From assembly GCA_016705545.1 (NCBI GenBank), contig JADIYA010000007.1, positions 1 through 64,000 on the forward strand: a DNA stretch of 64,000 nt, written 5' to 3'. The translations under genes and the position numbers were made by a program. Below are positions 15,925 to 24,364 of the stretch, one piece after another. A model generated the notes under the pieces. The model had not been told where the DNA came from, did no database searches, and saw nothing but the letters and a program-made list of their open reading frames with translations. Source of the stretch: Flavobacteriales bacterium. GTDB taxonomy: Bacteria; Bacteroidota; Bacteroidia; Flavobacteriales_F; PHOS-HE28. Numbering within the stretch: the stretch's first letter is position 1; every line of letters starts with the position of its first letter.

Positions 15925-17637
15925 TCAATGCGGCAGCCGCAGCACAGGATACTTCCGGAAGCCCGGCTCGAACCAGGGCGAGCGCTGGTACACAAAGGAG
16001 AGCTGGGCGAAGGGATCGGCGGCGAAGGCCGGATCGGCGGCCCGCTTGGCATCGAGGGCCGCTTTCACCTGCGGGTTCTTCATGAGCCATTCTGCAGCCA
16101 TGTCTTCGAAGACGTAATCGCTGTACCATTCCTTCTGCTGCAGAACACTGTCGAAGAAGCCCCAAGCGAAGAAGCTGTCGTCGCCTTCCGGCTCAAGTGC
16201 CTCCATCACGTAGCGGTCGGTGGGACGGCCCATGGGCACGAGCCATGAGCCCTTCGGAACCACAATCCGTATCTGCTTACTAACGGAATGGATGCCATGA
16301 TGCAAATAGTGCCCCTCGTATGGCGCCCGAACGGTCTCGAAACCCGCGATGCTGTCCTGCTCGACCCAGAGCACGGTGTCGTTGCGCAGCTCGCGCGCAT
16401 CAACCTCATTCGCCTTCAACCTGACGACCACTTCGCGCCAAGCGGCCGCAACGATGTAGGCCTTGGGCTTGCGCTTCACCAGCGCTGCACTGTACGAATC
16501 GTTCCAGGGCACCTGCGCATCGGTTGGCCGCCCGTGGTCGTAGTTGATCCGCTCGAGTCCGGTGACGTCGCTCTTCGTGCGCTCAGGCGTGTAGCCTTTC
16601 CAGTGAAGGGTGGTCCATGCAGCGGTGTCAAGGCGCCAATTCATGCCGAGCTCGGTCATGTTCGCCGTGAAGCGTTTGGCACCGCGCCTGCGCTTGATCA
16701 GCTCGGCGCCATGCTCATTCATCACGGCCAGTGTCGCAAGCATCAATTGGAAGGTGGCGTTCACGCGGTCGGCGTAGGGCTTCAGCATGTGGCTCTCGCT
16801 GAGGATGCCGATGCGGTCGAAGAGCGCATTGTAGCCGGAGCTGTAGCGCGGGCCATCACTGAAGCCATATAGGCCATCCTCAGGGATCTCACCGCGCGTC
16901 TCGAAGTAGGGGCACATGAGCATGCCCTTGCTCTCCATCCATGCGTGCAGCTCCGGGATCATGGTCCGCGTCATGAAGTCGCTGAGCCCGCCGTTGAGCT
17001 TATCCTTCTGCGTGGTGAGCAGTTCCATCACGTACTGGTGATCGGCGCCGTTGCTAACGTGCGTCTCGAAGTAGACATCGGGATGTGATGCGACGCATTC
17101 CACCAAGGACCAGGTGTTGCGCGCATCCATCTTGATGAAATCACGGTTCAAGTCGAGGTTGCGCGCATTGCCGCGGAAGCCGTACTCGGCCGGACCGTTC
17201 TGGTTGGCACGGCTGGTGGCACTGCGCTGCTTCGCCCCGCTCACGTTGTATACCGGCACGATGCAGACGGCCGTGTTCACCAGCAGCCCCATGTACTGAT
17301 CGCTCTCGAGCAGCGCTTGTGCGAGCAGCAGGCTGGCATCGATGCCATCGGGCTCGCCGGGATGGATGCCGTTCGTGATCCACAGGATGCTCTTTCCTGC
17401 CGCACGGATGCTATCGGGCGTGAAACCACTGCCGTCGCTGATCACGAATAGATGAAGCGGTGAGCCGTCGTCGTCCTCGCCGATCTCGAAGAGCTGAGCA
17501 CCGCTGTGCCGGCGATCCAATTCCCGGTAGCGCGCGATGGCCTGCTCCCAAGTCACGGTGCTGTCTCCTTTGAATGCCCATTGGCCATTCAGGCTGAGGA
17601 ACAGTAACGATGACAGCAGGACAAGCAAAATCCGCAT
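15925..17637 (-). CDS. Secreted M14-family zinc carboxypeptidase
   Basis: A 570-residue exported metallopeptidase of the M14 (carboxypeptidase A/E) family. A signal peptide occupies residues 1-18 (LLVLLSSLLFLSLNG). Zinc ligands H92 and E95 are in NGIHPGEPDG, the substrate-binding arginine region is NLDLNRDFIK, the third zinc ligand is the histidine of FETHVSNG, and the catalytic glutamate is likely in GILSESHML. All essential residues are therefore present. A C-terminal region of about 250 residues follows the catalytic domain and has no recognised motif or T9SS tail. It lies 58 bases upstream of the T9SS protein gene at 14820-15866 and may share its transcript. It would release C-terminal amino acids from peptides outside the cytoplasm. 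Confidence 0.88.
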   Translation of the reverse strand: MRILLVLLSSLLFLSLNGQWAFKGDSTVTWEQAIARYRELDRRHSGAQLFEIGEDDDGSPLHLFVISDGSGFTPDSIRAAGKSILWITNGIHPGEPDGIDASLLLAQALLESDQYMGLLVNTAVCIVPVYNVSGAKQRSATSRANQNGPAEYGFRGNARNLDLNRDFIKMDARNTWSLVECVASHPDVYFETHVSNGADHQYVMELLTTQKDKLNGGLSDFMTRTMIPELHAWMESKGMLMCPYFETRGEIPEDGLYGFSDGPRYSSGYNALFDRIGILSESHMLKPYADRVNATFQLMLATLAVMNEHGAELIKRRRGAKRFTANMTELGMNWRLDTAAWTTLHWKGYTPERTKSDVTGLERINYDHGRPTDAQVPWNDSYSAALVKRKPKAYIVAAAWREVVVRLKANEVDARELRNDTVLWVEQDSIAGFETVRAPYEGHYLHHGIHSVSKQIRIVVPKGSWLVPMGRPTDRYVMEALEPEGDDSFFAWGFFDSVLQQKEWYSDYVFEDMAAEWLMKNPQVKAALDAKRAADPAFAADPFAQLSFVYQRSPWFEPGFRKYPVLRLPH

Positions 17638-17657
17638 GGCGCCGAAGATGCGAACGA

Positions 17658-17687
17658 AGAAGCCCTGCTCGCGCGGGCAGGGCTTCT
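17658..17687 (-). terminator. Hairpin terminator after the three-repeat T9SS gene
   Basis: AGAAGCCCTGC (17658-17668) pairs perfectly with GCAGGGCTTCT (17677-17687). It lies between the stop of the gene at 17706 and the start of the M14 peptidase, both on the minus strand. There is no U-run, so termination strength is uncertain. Confidence 0.5.
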
Positions 17688-17705
17688 AAGATGGAAATGG
17701 GTCGG

Positions 17706-18758
17706 CTATTGCACCACCAGCCGCTCCCATCGTGGCAGGCCGCCGATGATCAGGCCGACATGATAAACACCCGGAGCCGCGTGCGGAATGCGGAGATCCA
17801 TGCGCCTCTCCTGCCGGACTTGCCGTTCCAGGATGACCCTGCCTGCCCCATCCAGCACGCGGATCAGTGCATCGGCGATGGGGCGATCGAAGAGGATGCT
17901 GAAGCCCGCATCGTCGCTGGTCGGATTCGGTGAGAGCTGCATGCTCCAAGGTTGCTCATCCAGGATTGCCACCGTTCCCGTGATGGTGGTATCGATGTTC
18001 ACCACGACGCCGAAGCTCGGGCCCCAGCTCTCGTTCACATCCTTCGCGCGCATCCAAAGCACGTTCACACCGGCAGTAACCGGCGCGGGGATGCCACCTC
18101 CCTTGATGGCCTCGAATGCTGCATCGAAGTTGTTGTCGACCGCGAGCATGGGCGTGCCAAGTCCTGGCCCTGGGTCATCGTTCACATAATACTCACAAGC
18201 GCTCACGCGGATCTGCGGGAACGTGACCGCTCCTCCCAGCACCTCGACAACAACGCTGAAGGGCAGGCTCCATGCGTCATTCACGTCCTTCACGCGAACA
18301 TTGAGCACATGAACTCCGGTCGGCGGCAGTGTGGCCGTCTCCAGCGCAATCGCTTCCAATGCGCTGTTGAAGTCGCCATCGAACGCGACCATGGGCGTGC
18401 CGCTGCCTTGGCCCGGATCGGTATCCCAGAAGTACTCGGCCTGCGTTACGGAGATCTCCGGGGCGGTCACCACCGGAGGCTCGACCAGAACAACGGTCGT
18501 GAAGGTTGGCCCCCAATTGTTCTGCTGGTCCTTCACCCGGATACCCAACGTGTGCGCGCCGATTGCAGGCAGCGTCGCGGTTTCGAGGAAGATGGCTTCC
18601 ACCGCGTCATTGAACGCGCCATCCACCGCGCTCATCGGATTCGCGTTGCCGGCGCTGGGATCAATGTCCCAGAAGTACTCGGCATTGTCCACACGCTGCG
18701 CGCCGACCGTGAGGACCGTCAACAGCGAGCAGGAGGAGATGAATCGTGCGATCTTCAT
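17706..18758 (-). CDS. Secreted three-repeat protein with T9SS type A sorting domain
   Basis: A 350-residue exported protein. After a signal peptide (residues 1-20, ending VGAQ) come three homologous repeats of about 75-90 residues, each starting AEYFWDxDPG (the third CEYYVNDDPGPG), then P-M-x-A-x-D-G-x-F, AxEAI, ATLP..G and finally RVKD..W.P.F...V. The C-terminal 80 residues are a type IX sorting domain beginning MQLSPNPTSDD and ending GVYHVGLIIGGLPRWERLVVQ. The repeat is common in Bacteroidota surface proteins, often next to beta-helix proteins; its binding partner is unknown. The gene follows the beta-helix gene by 10 bases, so the two are one operon. Confidence 0.85.
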   Translation of the reverse strand: MKIARFISSCSLLTVLTVGAQRVDNAEYFWDIDPSAGNANPMSAVDGAFNDAVEAIFLETATLPAIGAHTLGIRVKDQQNNWGPTFTTVVLVEPPVVTAPEISVTQAEYFWDTDPGQGSGTPMVAFDGDFNSALEAIALETATLPPTGVHVLNVRVKDVNDAWSLPFSVVVEVLGGAVTFPQIRVSACEYYVNDDPGPGLGTPMLAVDNNFDAAFEAIKGGGIPAPVTAGVNVLWMRAKDVNESWGPSFGVVVNIDTTITGTVAILDEQPWSMQLSPNPTSDDAGFSILFDRPIADALIRVLDGAGRVILERQVRQERRMDLRIPHAAPGVYHVGLIIGGLPRWERLVVQ

Positions 18759-18768
18759 CGTGCGCGGA

Positions 18769-20016
18769 TCAACGGTCGAACGCGATGGCCTTCACGCGCA
18801 GTGTGCTTCCCTGGCGCACGTTGAAGGGGTGGCCGGTCATGTACACGCGAGCGGAGCCGATCTGCAGCGGGAAGAAGTTGGTGAGGGTGTAGCTGCCTCC
18901 GTAGGCGCCAGCATCGCCTGTGGTGAGATCGAGGTCGTAGAATGGCGCAGCAGGATTCCCGCCATCGATGGCCGCACCGTCGGCGAGGAAGGTGCCATCG
19001 GCGTTGAGGGTAATGGCCTGATCAATGGTATTGCTCCCCGCAAAGGTGAAGCCTGCGCTCACCGGGGTGGATATGCCGGTGGATATATGGTTGAAATACA
19101 CGTTGATCTGGCCTTGGTTGCCGCTGTCGTTATTGATTCCGCGGCATTCGCCGTTCCAGGTGCGGGTCACCACATTGTTCATGATCTCCCAGATGCTTCC
19201 CGCGTTGGTGTTCGCGAGGTTGATGCCGTAGGTGGTGAAGTTGCCGGTATAGGCCGTCACGGTGTTGTTCCAAACCAGGTTGGCTGCATTGGTCACAGGT
19301 CCTTCATACACCTCGATCCCCATCCAGCCATGCTGCACGTAATTGTTGCGGATGTGGAACACCTGGCCGAAGCTGCTTCCGAAGATGCCCTCGTAGCCAA
19401 CGCGGCCCTTGACCTTGTTGCCGATGATGGCACAGGTATCGATGGCGGTGCCGGACGAGGTGGTGTTCACGCTGATCGCCTCATCGTTCACCTGGCTGCA
19501 ATCGATATCGTTGCCTACCACATTTCCGAAGTTGATGCTCAATGATCCGTTCACCAAGGTGCAGCCCACGATATCGGCATCGAACCAATTGCTGGCGAGG
19601 TTGATGCTGCCATTCACGAAGTAGCTGTCAACCACACGGACGCGCGTTCCGCGGATGCTTGAGGTTCCTGCTGCAGCGCCAACGCTGCCCGCTGTGTTGC
19701 GCATGCCGTTGATCAGCACCGTGCGACCGTTCGCAGGTGCGATATTGTACGTGCCCTGGACCACGAAGTAGCCGTCGTTCGCATAGCTCAGGAACTCAAG
19801 GCTCTTGTCGATGGTGATGTCCTGGATCCAAGGGATATCGCCAGCGCGGTTCTTGATGATGATGCGGTCGCCATCAACCGAGGCGGCGACGGCCGCTGCG
19901 ATGTTGGGATAGGTGGGCGCTACGCCGAATTCCTCCACGATCCGGTCAATGGCAGAGGCATGAATGGCGAGCAGGGCGAATGCGGCGGCGGTCAGGTGCT
20001 TCATGGTCTTTTTCAT
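18769..20016 (-). CDS. Secreted parallel beta-helix protein
   Basis: A 415-residue exported protein. The signal peptide is at residues 1-22 (HLTAAAFALLAIHASA). The body is built of short strand-turn repeats rich in asparagine, glycine and valine, such as GNDIDCSQVNDEAISVNTT and IRNNYVQHGWMGIEVYEG, characteristic of right-handed parallel beta-helices of the pectate-lyase type. Catalytic residues of pectate lyases are not recognisable, and no sorting domain is seen, so a structural or adhesin role is as likely as lyase activity. A TAGCTTCG element ends 7 bases upstream of the ATG (20024-20031). An alternative start is the ATG four codons in. It is co-transcribed with the three-repeat T9SS gene. 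Confidence 0.8.
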   Translation of the reverse strand: MKKTMKHLTAAAFALLAIHASAIDRIVEEFGVAPTYPNIAAAVAASVDGDRIIIKNRAGDIPWIQDITIDKSLEFLSYANDGYFVVQGTYNIAPANGRTVLINGMRNTAGSVGAAAGTSSIRGTRVRVVDSYFVNGSINLASNWFDADIVGCTLVNGSLSINFGNVVGNDIDCSQVNDEAISVNTTSSGTAIDTCAIIGNKVKGRVGYEGIFGSSFGQVFHIRNNYVQHGWMGIEVYEGPVTNAANLVWNNTVTAYTGNFTTYGINLANTNAGSIWEIMNNVVTRTWNGECRGINNDSGNQGQINVYFNHISTGISTPVSAGFTFAGSNTIDQAITLNADGTFLADGAAIDGGNPAAPFYDLDLTTGDAGAYGGSYTLTNFFPLQIGSARVYMTGHPFNVRQGSTLRVKAIAFDR

Positions 20017-20047
20017 GAGTCGGCGAAGCTAGGTTCCCGCAGAGCTC

Positions 20048-20088
20048 AAAAAGTTGACCCCGGCACCTGGGCAGGTGGCACCGGGGTC
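20048..20088 (-). terminator. Rho-independent-type terminator on the minus strand
   Basis: GACCCCGG (20056-20063) pairs with CCGGGGTC (20081-20088), and inside it ACCTG pairs with CAGGT. Read on the minus strand the hairpin is followed by AACTTTTT, a U-run. It therefore ends a transcript coming from higher coordinates, where the only candidate is the small frame at 20138-20305 or a small RNA. Confidence 0.65.
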
Positions 20089-20137
20089 TTCGTACTCGGC
20101 CCTCCTTTCGGTGGACCGGGTCCGGGGTAACGATCGA

Positions 20138-20305
20138 TCAAGCTTCCGCTTCGATGCTCAGGAGCAAGGCGTTCGCTGCTGGTTCTGGTTCAGTCGCCTC
20201 CACTTCGATGGCTGCGGGCTGCGCATCTTGCGGAATGGCTTGTGCAAAGAGTTGTTCTTCGTCGGTAAGACAGAGGAGAAGTGTAAGGGTCTGAACTGGC
20301 CACAT
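20138..20305 (-). CDS. Possible small acidic protein (55 aa)
   Basis: A short frame starting MWPVQTLTLLLCLTDEEQLF, then alanine/proline/glutamate-rich, ending LLLSIEAEA. The product is strongly acidic with a short hydrophobic N-terminus. The main support is the terminator placed 50 bases after its stop on the same strand, with no other minus-strand gene to serve. There is no Shine-Dalgarno, which is normal here, and no homologue I know. A TGACTTTG, one mismatch from the -7 consensus, lies about 60 bases upstream. It could equally be a small RNA. Confidence 0.35.
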   Translation of the reverse strand: MWPVQTLTLLLCLTDEEQLFAQAIPQDAQPAAIEVEATEPEPAANALLLSIEAEA

Positions 20306-20492
20306 GCGTGATGGGAGGTGTTTTGTGCGGGACAGTCAGCCGAGGAGTGGCGAAAGATTTCAGATGGAGCACCCCAAAGTCAAGGACGAACATTCAATTT
20401 CATTCGACGAATGCACTTGACATACGGACGTAGGATGTAGTAGTCAATGCCGCAACTTCGCCGCTATCACTTCCATACCGACGCACACGCGC

Positions 20493-22388
20493 ATGAGCGA
20501 CTACCGCCTCCGATCCATGGCCGATTACCACACGGCCCGCACCCGCAGCATCACCGACCCCGAGGGCTTCTGGGCCGGGATAGCTTCCGCATTCACTTGG
20601 AAACAGCCGTGGGGCAAGGTCGTCGAATGGGACTTCGAAAAGCCGGATGTGAAGTGGTTCATCGGCGGCAAGCTGAATATCACGGAGAACTGCCTTGACC
20701 GGAATCTGGCTGAACGGGGATCGAAGACAGCGTTGCTCTGGGAAGCGAACGACCCATCTCAAGCAAGTGAACACATCACCTATGCGCAATTGCACGAGCG
20801 CGTTTGCCGCATGGGCAATGCACTCAAGCGGAATGGCGTGAAGAAAGGCGACCGCGTCTGCCTCTACATGCCCATGATCCCGGACCTCGCCATCAGCGTG
20901 CTGGCCTGCGCGCGCATCGGGGCCATCCACTCGGTGGTCTTCGGCGGCTTCAGCGCGAATTCACTCGTCGACCGCATCAACGATTCGCAATGCTCGGCGG
21001 TGATCACCAGCGATGGAATCCGGCGCGGCGCGAAGAGCATCCCGGCCAAGGCCGTTGTGGATGCGGCCCTTCCCTCCTGCCCCAGCGTGCGCGTGGTGCT
21101 CGTGAGCAAATGCACGGGTGAGGACGTGCCGATGAAAGCCGACCGCGATCGATGGATCGAGGATGAGCTGAAGACCGTTGATGCCATTTGCCCCGCCGAG
21201 CCGATGGACAGCGAGGATCCGCTCTTCATCCTGTACACAAGCGGCAGTACCGGCAAGCCGAAGGGTGTGGTGCATACCTGCGGCGGCTACATGGTGTATG
21301 CGGGCTACTCCTTCGCCAATGTGTTCCAATGCGAAGTTAACGATGTATTCTGGTGCACGGCCGACATCGGCTGGATCACCGGACACAGCTACATTGTTTA
21401 TGGCCCCCTGCTGAACGGCGCCACGAGTGTGATGTTCGAAGGCGTGCCCACCTGGCCTGACCCCACGCGCTTCTGGCAAGTGATCGAGAAGCACGGCGTC
21501 ACGCAGTTCTACACCGCGCCAACGGCGATTCGTTCGCTCATGGCGGCCGGGCATGACCTTCCTTCTCGCTTCGCCATGCCCAGCTTGAAACTGCTCGGCA
21601 GCGTGGGCGAACCGATCAACGAAGAAGCCTGGCACTGGTACCATGAGCAAGTGGGCAAGAAGCGCTGCGCCATCGTCGACACCTGGTGGCAAACCGAGAC
21701 CGGCGGCATCATGCTCAGCGGCTTGGGCGGCATCACGCCGATGAAGCCTGCGCATGCTGGGTTACCTCTCCCTGGCATCCGCACCATCCTCGTGGATCAG
21801 CAGGGCGAAGAGCTTCACGGCGAAGCCGAAGGATACCTCTGTATCGACTTCCCATGGCCTTCGGTGATCCGCACCACATGGGGCGATCACGAGCGATGCC
21901 GCCTCAACTACTTCGCCCAATACCCCGGTCGCTACTTCACCGGCGATGGCGCCAAGCGCGATGCCGATGGTTTCTTCCGCATCATCGGCCGCGTGGACGA
22001 TGTGATCAACGTGAGCGGCCACCGCATCGGCACCGCCGAAGTGGAGAACGCCATCGACGAGCACCCGGACGTCGTGGAAAGCGCCGTGGTGGGCTACCCG
22101 CACGACATCAAAGGCCAGGGCATCTATGCCTTCGTGATCTGCGACCACGTGCGCACCGACAAGGACGCACTTCGCAACGAGGTCATCGCGACGGTGGAAC
22201 GCATCATCGGCAAGATCGCACGGCCGGACAAGATCCAGTTCGTGAGCGGCCTGCCCAAGACACGCAGCGGCAAGATCATGCGGCGCATCCTGCGGAAAGT
22301 GGCCGAGGGTGAGATGAATGCCTTGGGCGATACGAGCACACTGTTGGACCCGGGGGTGGTGGAGGAGATCAAGGCGGGCAAACTCTAA
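20493..22388 (+). CDS. acs: Acetyl-CoA synthetase (AMP-forming)
   Basis: Converts acetate, ATP and CoA to acetyl-CoA, AMP and pyrophosphate through an acetyl-adenylate. The 631-residue length is standard. Seen: the ATP loop YTSGSTGKPKGVVH about residue 247, the acetyl-pocket tryptophan in the SVGEPINEEAWHWY and WWQTETGG region, the YFTGDGAKRDADGFF hinge motif, and the catalytic lysine in KTRSGKIMRRILRK near the C-terminus, which is also the acetylation site in regulated enzymes. It probably forms a transcript with the small HAD-type gene 13 bases downstream. It would feed acetate into central metabolism alongside the acetyl-CoA produced by the beta-oxidation genes in this window. Confidence 0.96.
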   Translation: MSDYRLRSMADYHTARTRSITDPEGFWAGIASAFTWKQPWGKVVEWDFEKPDVKWFIGGKLNITENCLDRNLAERGSKTALLWEANDPSQASEHITYAQLHERVCRMGNALKRNGVKKGDRVCLYMPMIPDLAISVLACARIGAIHSVVFGGFSANSLVDRINDSQCSAVITSDGIRRGAKSIPAKAVVDAALPSCPSVRVVLVSKCTGEDVPMKADRDRWIEDELKTVDAICPAEPMDSEDPLFILYTSGSTGKPKGVVHTCGGYMVYAGYSFANVFQCEVNDVFWCTADIGWITGHSYIVYGPLLNGATSVMFEGVPTWPDPTRFWQVIEKHGVTQFYTAPTAIRSLMAAGHDLPSRFAMPSLKLLGSVGEPINEEAWHWYHEQVGKKRCAIVDTWWQTETGGIMLSGLGGITPMKPAHAGLPLPGIRTILVDQQGEELHGEAEGYLCIDFPWPSVIRTTWGDHERCRLNYFAQYPGRYFTGDGAKRDADGFFRIIGRVDDVINVSGHRIGTAEVENAIDEHPDVVESAVVGYPHDIKGQGIYAFVICDHVRTDKDALRNEVIATVERIIGKIARPDKIQFVSGLPKTRSGKIMRRILRKVAEGEMNALGDTSTLLDPGVVEEIKAGKL

Positions 22389-22401
22389 CGACCTTTACTC
22401 C

Positions 22402-22818
22402 ATGGCCCAACTCCACGACGCCTTCGAGAATGGCAAGCGCATCAGCCCCAAGCTGCCGGAGGGGAAGAAGAACTTCCTCATCGACATCGACGGCACCATC
22501 TGCGAGGACATCCCCAACGAGGAGCCCGCGCGCATGGCCACGGCAGCCATCTTCGAGGGCGCACTGGAGATCTGCAACGGCTGGTTCGATGAGGGGCACA
22601 TCCTCACCTTCTTCACCAGCCGCACGGAGGAGCACCGGGAAGTGACCACGACCTGGCTCGATGAGCACGGCTTCAAGTACCACGCGATCCTCTTCGGCAA
22701 GCCACGCGGCGGCAACTACCATTGGATCGACAACCACATCGTGCGCGCAACTCGTTACGACGGAAAGTTCACCAAGCTTGTGGAGCGCCAGGCCACGATA
22801 GAGGCGTTCGAGGAGTAG
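22402..22818 (+). CDS. Small HAD-superfamily hydrolase-like protein
   Basis: A 138-residue protein conserved in Bacteroidota, often labelled phosphoheptose isomerase in databases although the sequence is HAD-like. The first motif is FLIDIDGTICED (two aspartates, DxDGT), the second is FFTSRTEEHR (serine/threonine of motif II), and the C-terminal part has FGKPRGGNYHWIDNHIVRATRY. A canonical cap is absent, so it is a minimal C0-type phosphatase or nucleotidase. The start follows acs by 13 bases, suggesting one operon; a functional link to acetate metabolism is not evident. Family recognition is good, the substrate is unknown. Confidence 0.8.
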   Translation: MAQLHDAFENGKRISPKLPEGKKNFLIDIDGTICEDIPNEEPARMATAAIFEGALEICNGWFDEGHILTFFTSRTEEHREVTTTWLDEHGFKYHAILFGKPRGGNYHWIDNHIVRATRYDGKFTKLVERQATIEAFEE

Positions 22819-23250
22819 CCACAGCGCAACTCTACTGACAGTGCATGCGAAGGTGGGGCAGCAGGGCTGACGGAGGGCAGGGGGGGACGCCACCGCACCA
22901 CTACGGCGCCGACAACCAGGTCGATGCCTTCGAGGACGCGCTTTGGGCTTTCCTACGCGCGGGCGGATTCCCAGTTGCTCCGCAGCGCCGCACCGCGGGG
23001 TGGCGGCGGATAGCACCACGCCGCGACATCCATCAGCAAAGCCGTGAACCCGGCTTCAAGACCTTGAGCGAGTCCATGCCAAAGCCTCCCCTTCATTACG
23101 ATGACGGGGGCGGGGATGGGTCTCTGGCGTGTGGTCGAGGGCGAGGGGTTACGTTTGCGCCAGGTCGCTGGTGAGACCAGACCGTCGACTTCGGCCCGGG
23201 CCGCGCCGCCTCCCACGGGCGCTCGGATCAGTGAGGCGAGCGCAAGCGCG
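22819..23250. other. Unassigned GC-rich stretch
   Basis: 432 bp between the HAD gene and a convergent conserved gene. Open frames exist on both strands but have skewed composition (proline, arginine, glycine) and no recognisable family, so none is called. A run of seven G is at about 22883. One minus-strand frame has a segment LAQGLEAGFTALLMDVAAW that looks protein-like; it may be a degraded remnant, but I cannot support it. Confidence 0.4.
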
Positions 23251-23790
23251 CTACTCCCCCTTCTGGCCCACGAAGTGGTCCTCCTTATCCTCAAAGAGGA
23301 TATTGAAGGTGGTGAGCGAACCATAGCAGCGCGTGATGTACTGCTGCAGTTCCACCTTGTCCACCTCGCTGAGCTTTTCGTGCGCGTTGATCTTCTGTTC
23401 CAGCACGCGGAAGCGGTCGCGGATCATCACGATCTTGTGGAAGAAGTCATCGATGGGCAGCTCCTTGGCCAGAAGGCTTGCGTCCTTCGGCTTCAGCACC
23501 AGCGTTCCGCCATCAAAGCGCCTTGCCATGTCCACCGGACGCTGCGGCTGCTGCATCTCCTCGAGCACCTCTTTCAGGCAGTCGCGCACCGCATCCAGGT
23601 CCAGCGGCTCTTGGCCGATCTCAACGCCGGGCGCAATGGTCACCAGGCCCTCGAAGCTCCGGCTCACAGGCTGCTCGCCATGCTCCCGGAAGAAGATGTG
23701 CACCGTGCGCGGGTCCAGATCGTACACCACGCCCACGCCCATGGTGGGATGCTTCACGCGCGCGCCGATCGCGATGTCGTAGAGTTCCAT
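23251..23790 (-). CDS. Conserved protein with N-terminal beta-barrel-like domain, unknown function
   Basis: A 179-residue protein. The N-terminus IAIGARVKHPTMGVGVVYDLDPRTVHIFF has the alternating hydrophobic pattern of small SH3/Tudor or CarD-like barrels, the kind that bind nucleic acid or RNA polymerase. The remainder is helical, with KIVMIRDRFRVLEQKINAHEKLSEVDKVELQQYITR suggesting a coiled or helical bundle, and a charged tail. No signal peptide, so cytoplasmic. It is 35 bases downstream of the Gre-like gene on the same strand, so both are probably co-transcribed. A transcription or RNA-linked role is an inference from the N-terminal fold impression and the neighbour. Confidence 0.7.
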   Translation of the reverse strand: MELYDIAIGARVKHPTMGVGVVYDLDPRTVHIFFREHGEQPVSRSFEGLVTIAPGVEIGQEPLDLDAVRDCLKEVLEEMQQPQRPVDMARRFDGGTLVLKPKDASLLAKELPIDDFFHKIVMIRDRFRVLEQKINAHEKLSEVDKVELQQYITRCYGSLTTFNILFEDKEDHFVGQKGE

Positions 23791-23825
23791 GCCTGACGGG
23801 GTCTTTCCGCCAAAGAAAGGGCGGC

Positions 23826-24284
23826 TCAGCAGATCTCCAGCACCGCGTAACGAATGCCGTTCACCTCAGCGCTCTCTCCCGCCTTGCGCCCATAGAGCGC
23901 TTGCACGAGCGGTGCTTTAGGCGTAACGCCCAGATACTGCCTCCCGGCCGCTTCGAATTCCTCGATGCTGAACCCGATGAGCAGGTTGCGCTGATCCGTA
24001 TGCACCACCGCGCCGAATTGCACCGTGTCCATGAGGGCATCGGGCGAGACGATGCCGAGCCGGTCGAGGTCCTGGAGCAAATGCTCATACTGGGCTCCGA
24101 GCGAATTCATCAGGTCCACATCGCTGCCGCGCGTGCTCTCGGTCTGGCTGGCGGTCTCGGCATTGTCGTCGCCGATGGTCGCGGACTTCAATTCCTCGAT
24201 CCGCACCCTCAACTCGTTGGCGGTTCTTTTCATGTGGCTTCGCGCGGCCTGCAGCACAGCGCGCTTGATAGCGATTCGGTCCAT
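23826..24284 (-). CDS. GreA/GreB-like transcription elongation factor-related protein
   Basis: A 152-residue protein with an N-terminal helical segment (KRAVLQAARSHMKRTANELRVRIEELKSAT), a short acidic loop DDNAETASQTES, and a C-terminal FKBP-like domain ending RKAGESAEVNGIRYAVLEI, the same order as Gre factors. In Gre proteins an N-terminal coiled coil enters the RNA polymerase secondary channel and its acidic tip triggers transcript cleavage. Here the acidic tip is present but the family is diverged (databases sometimes mislabel relatives as 3-oxoacyl-ACP synthase), so cleavage activity is uncertain. The start at 24284 fits the promoter TACCTTCG about 19 bases upstream. Confidence 0.75.
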   Translation of the reverse strand: MDRIAIKRAVLQAARSHMKRTANELRVRIEELKSATIGDDNAETASQTESTRGSDVDLMNSLGAQYEHLLQDLDRLGIVSPDALMDTVQFGAVVHTDQRNLLIGFSIEEFEAAGRQYLGVTPKAPLVQALYGRKAGESAEVNGIRYAVLEIC

Positions 24285-24364
24285 GTGGTGTGCGTTTCGG
24301 CCCGAAGGTACCCAGGGATGAAGCGGGCGCATTGACGCTCGTCAGTGCCCTGAGCCAACTCGCG

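Larger units (their letters stand above)
20017..20492. other. Intergenic region with minus-strand hairpin and a small open frame
   Basis: This 476-bp stretch between the beta-helix gene and acetyl-CoA synthetase holds a strong minus-strand terminator (20056-20088) and a 55-codon minus-strand frame (20138-20305), annotated separately. Nothing else is supported. The plus-strand side nearest acs contains no consensus -7 element that I can place with confidence. Confidence 0.5.

Noticed and set aside
20054..20311. 85-codon plus-strand frame before acs
   Set aside because: It runs through the terminator hairpin and has no promoter or homology; the minus-strand reading fits the hairpin orientation better.
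22845..23174. 109-codon plus-strand frame and 123-codon minus-strand frame in the gap before 23251
   Set aside because: Skewed composition and no recognisable domain on either strand, so not called as genes.
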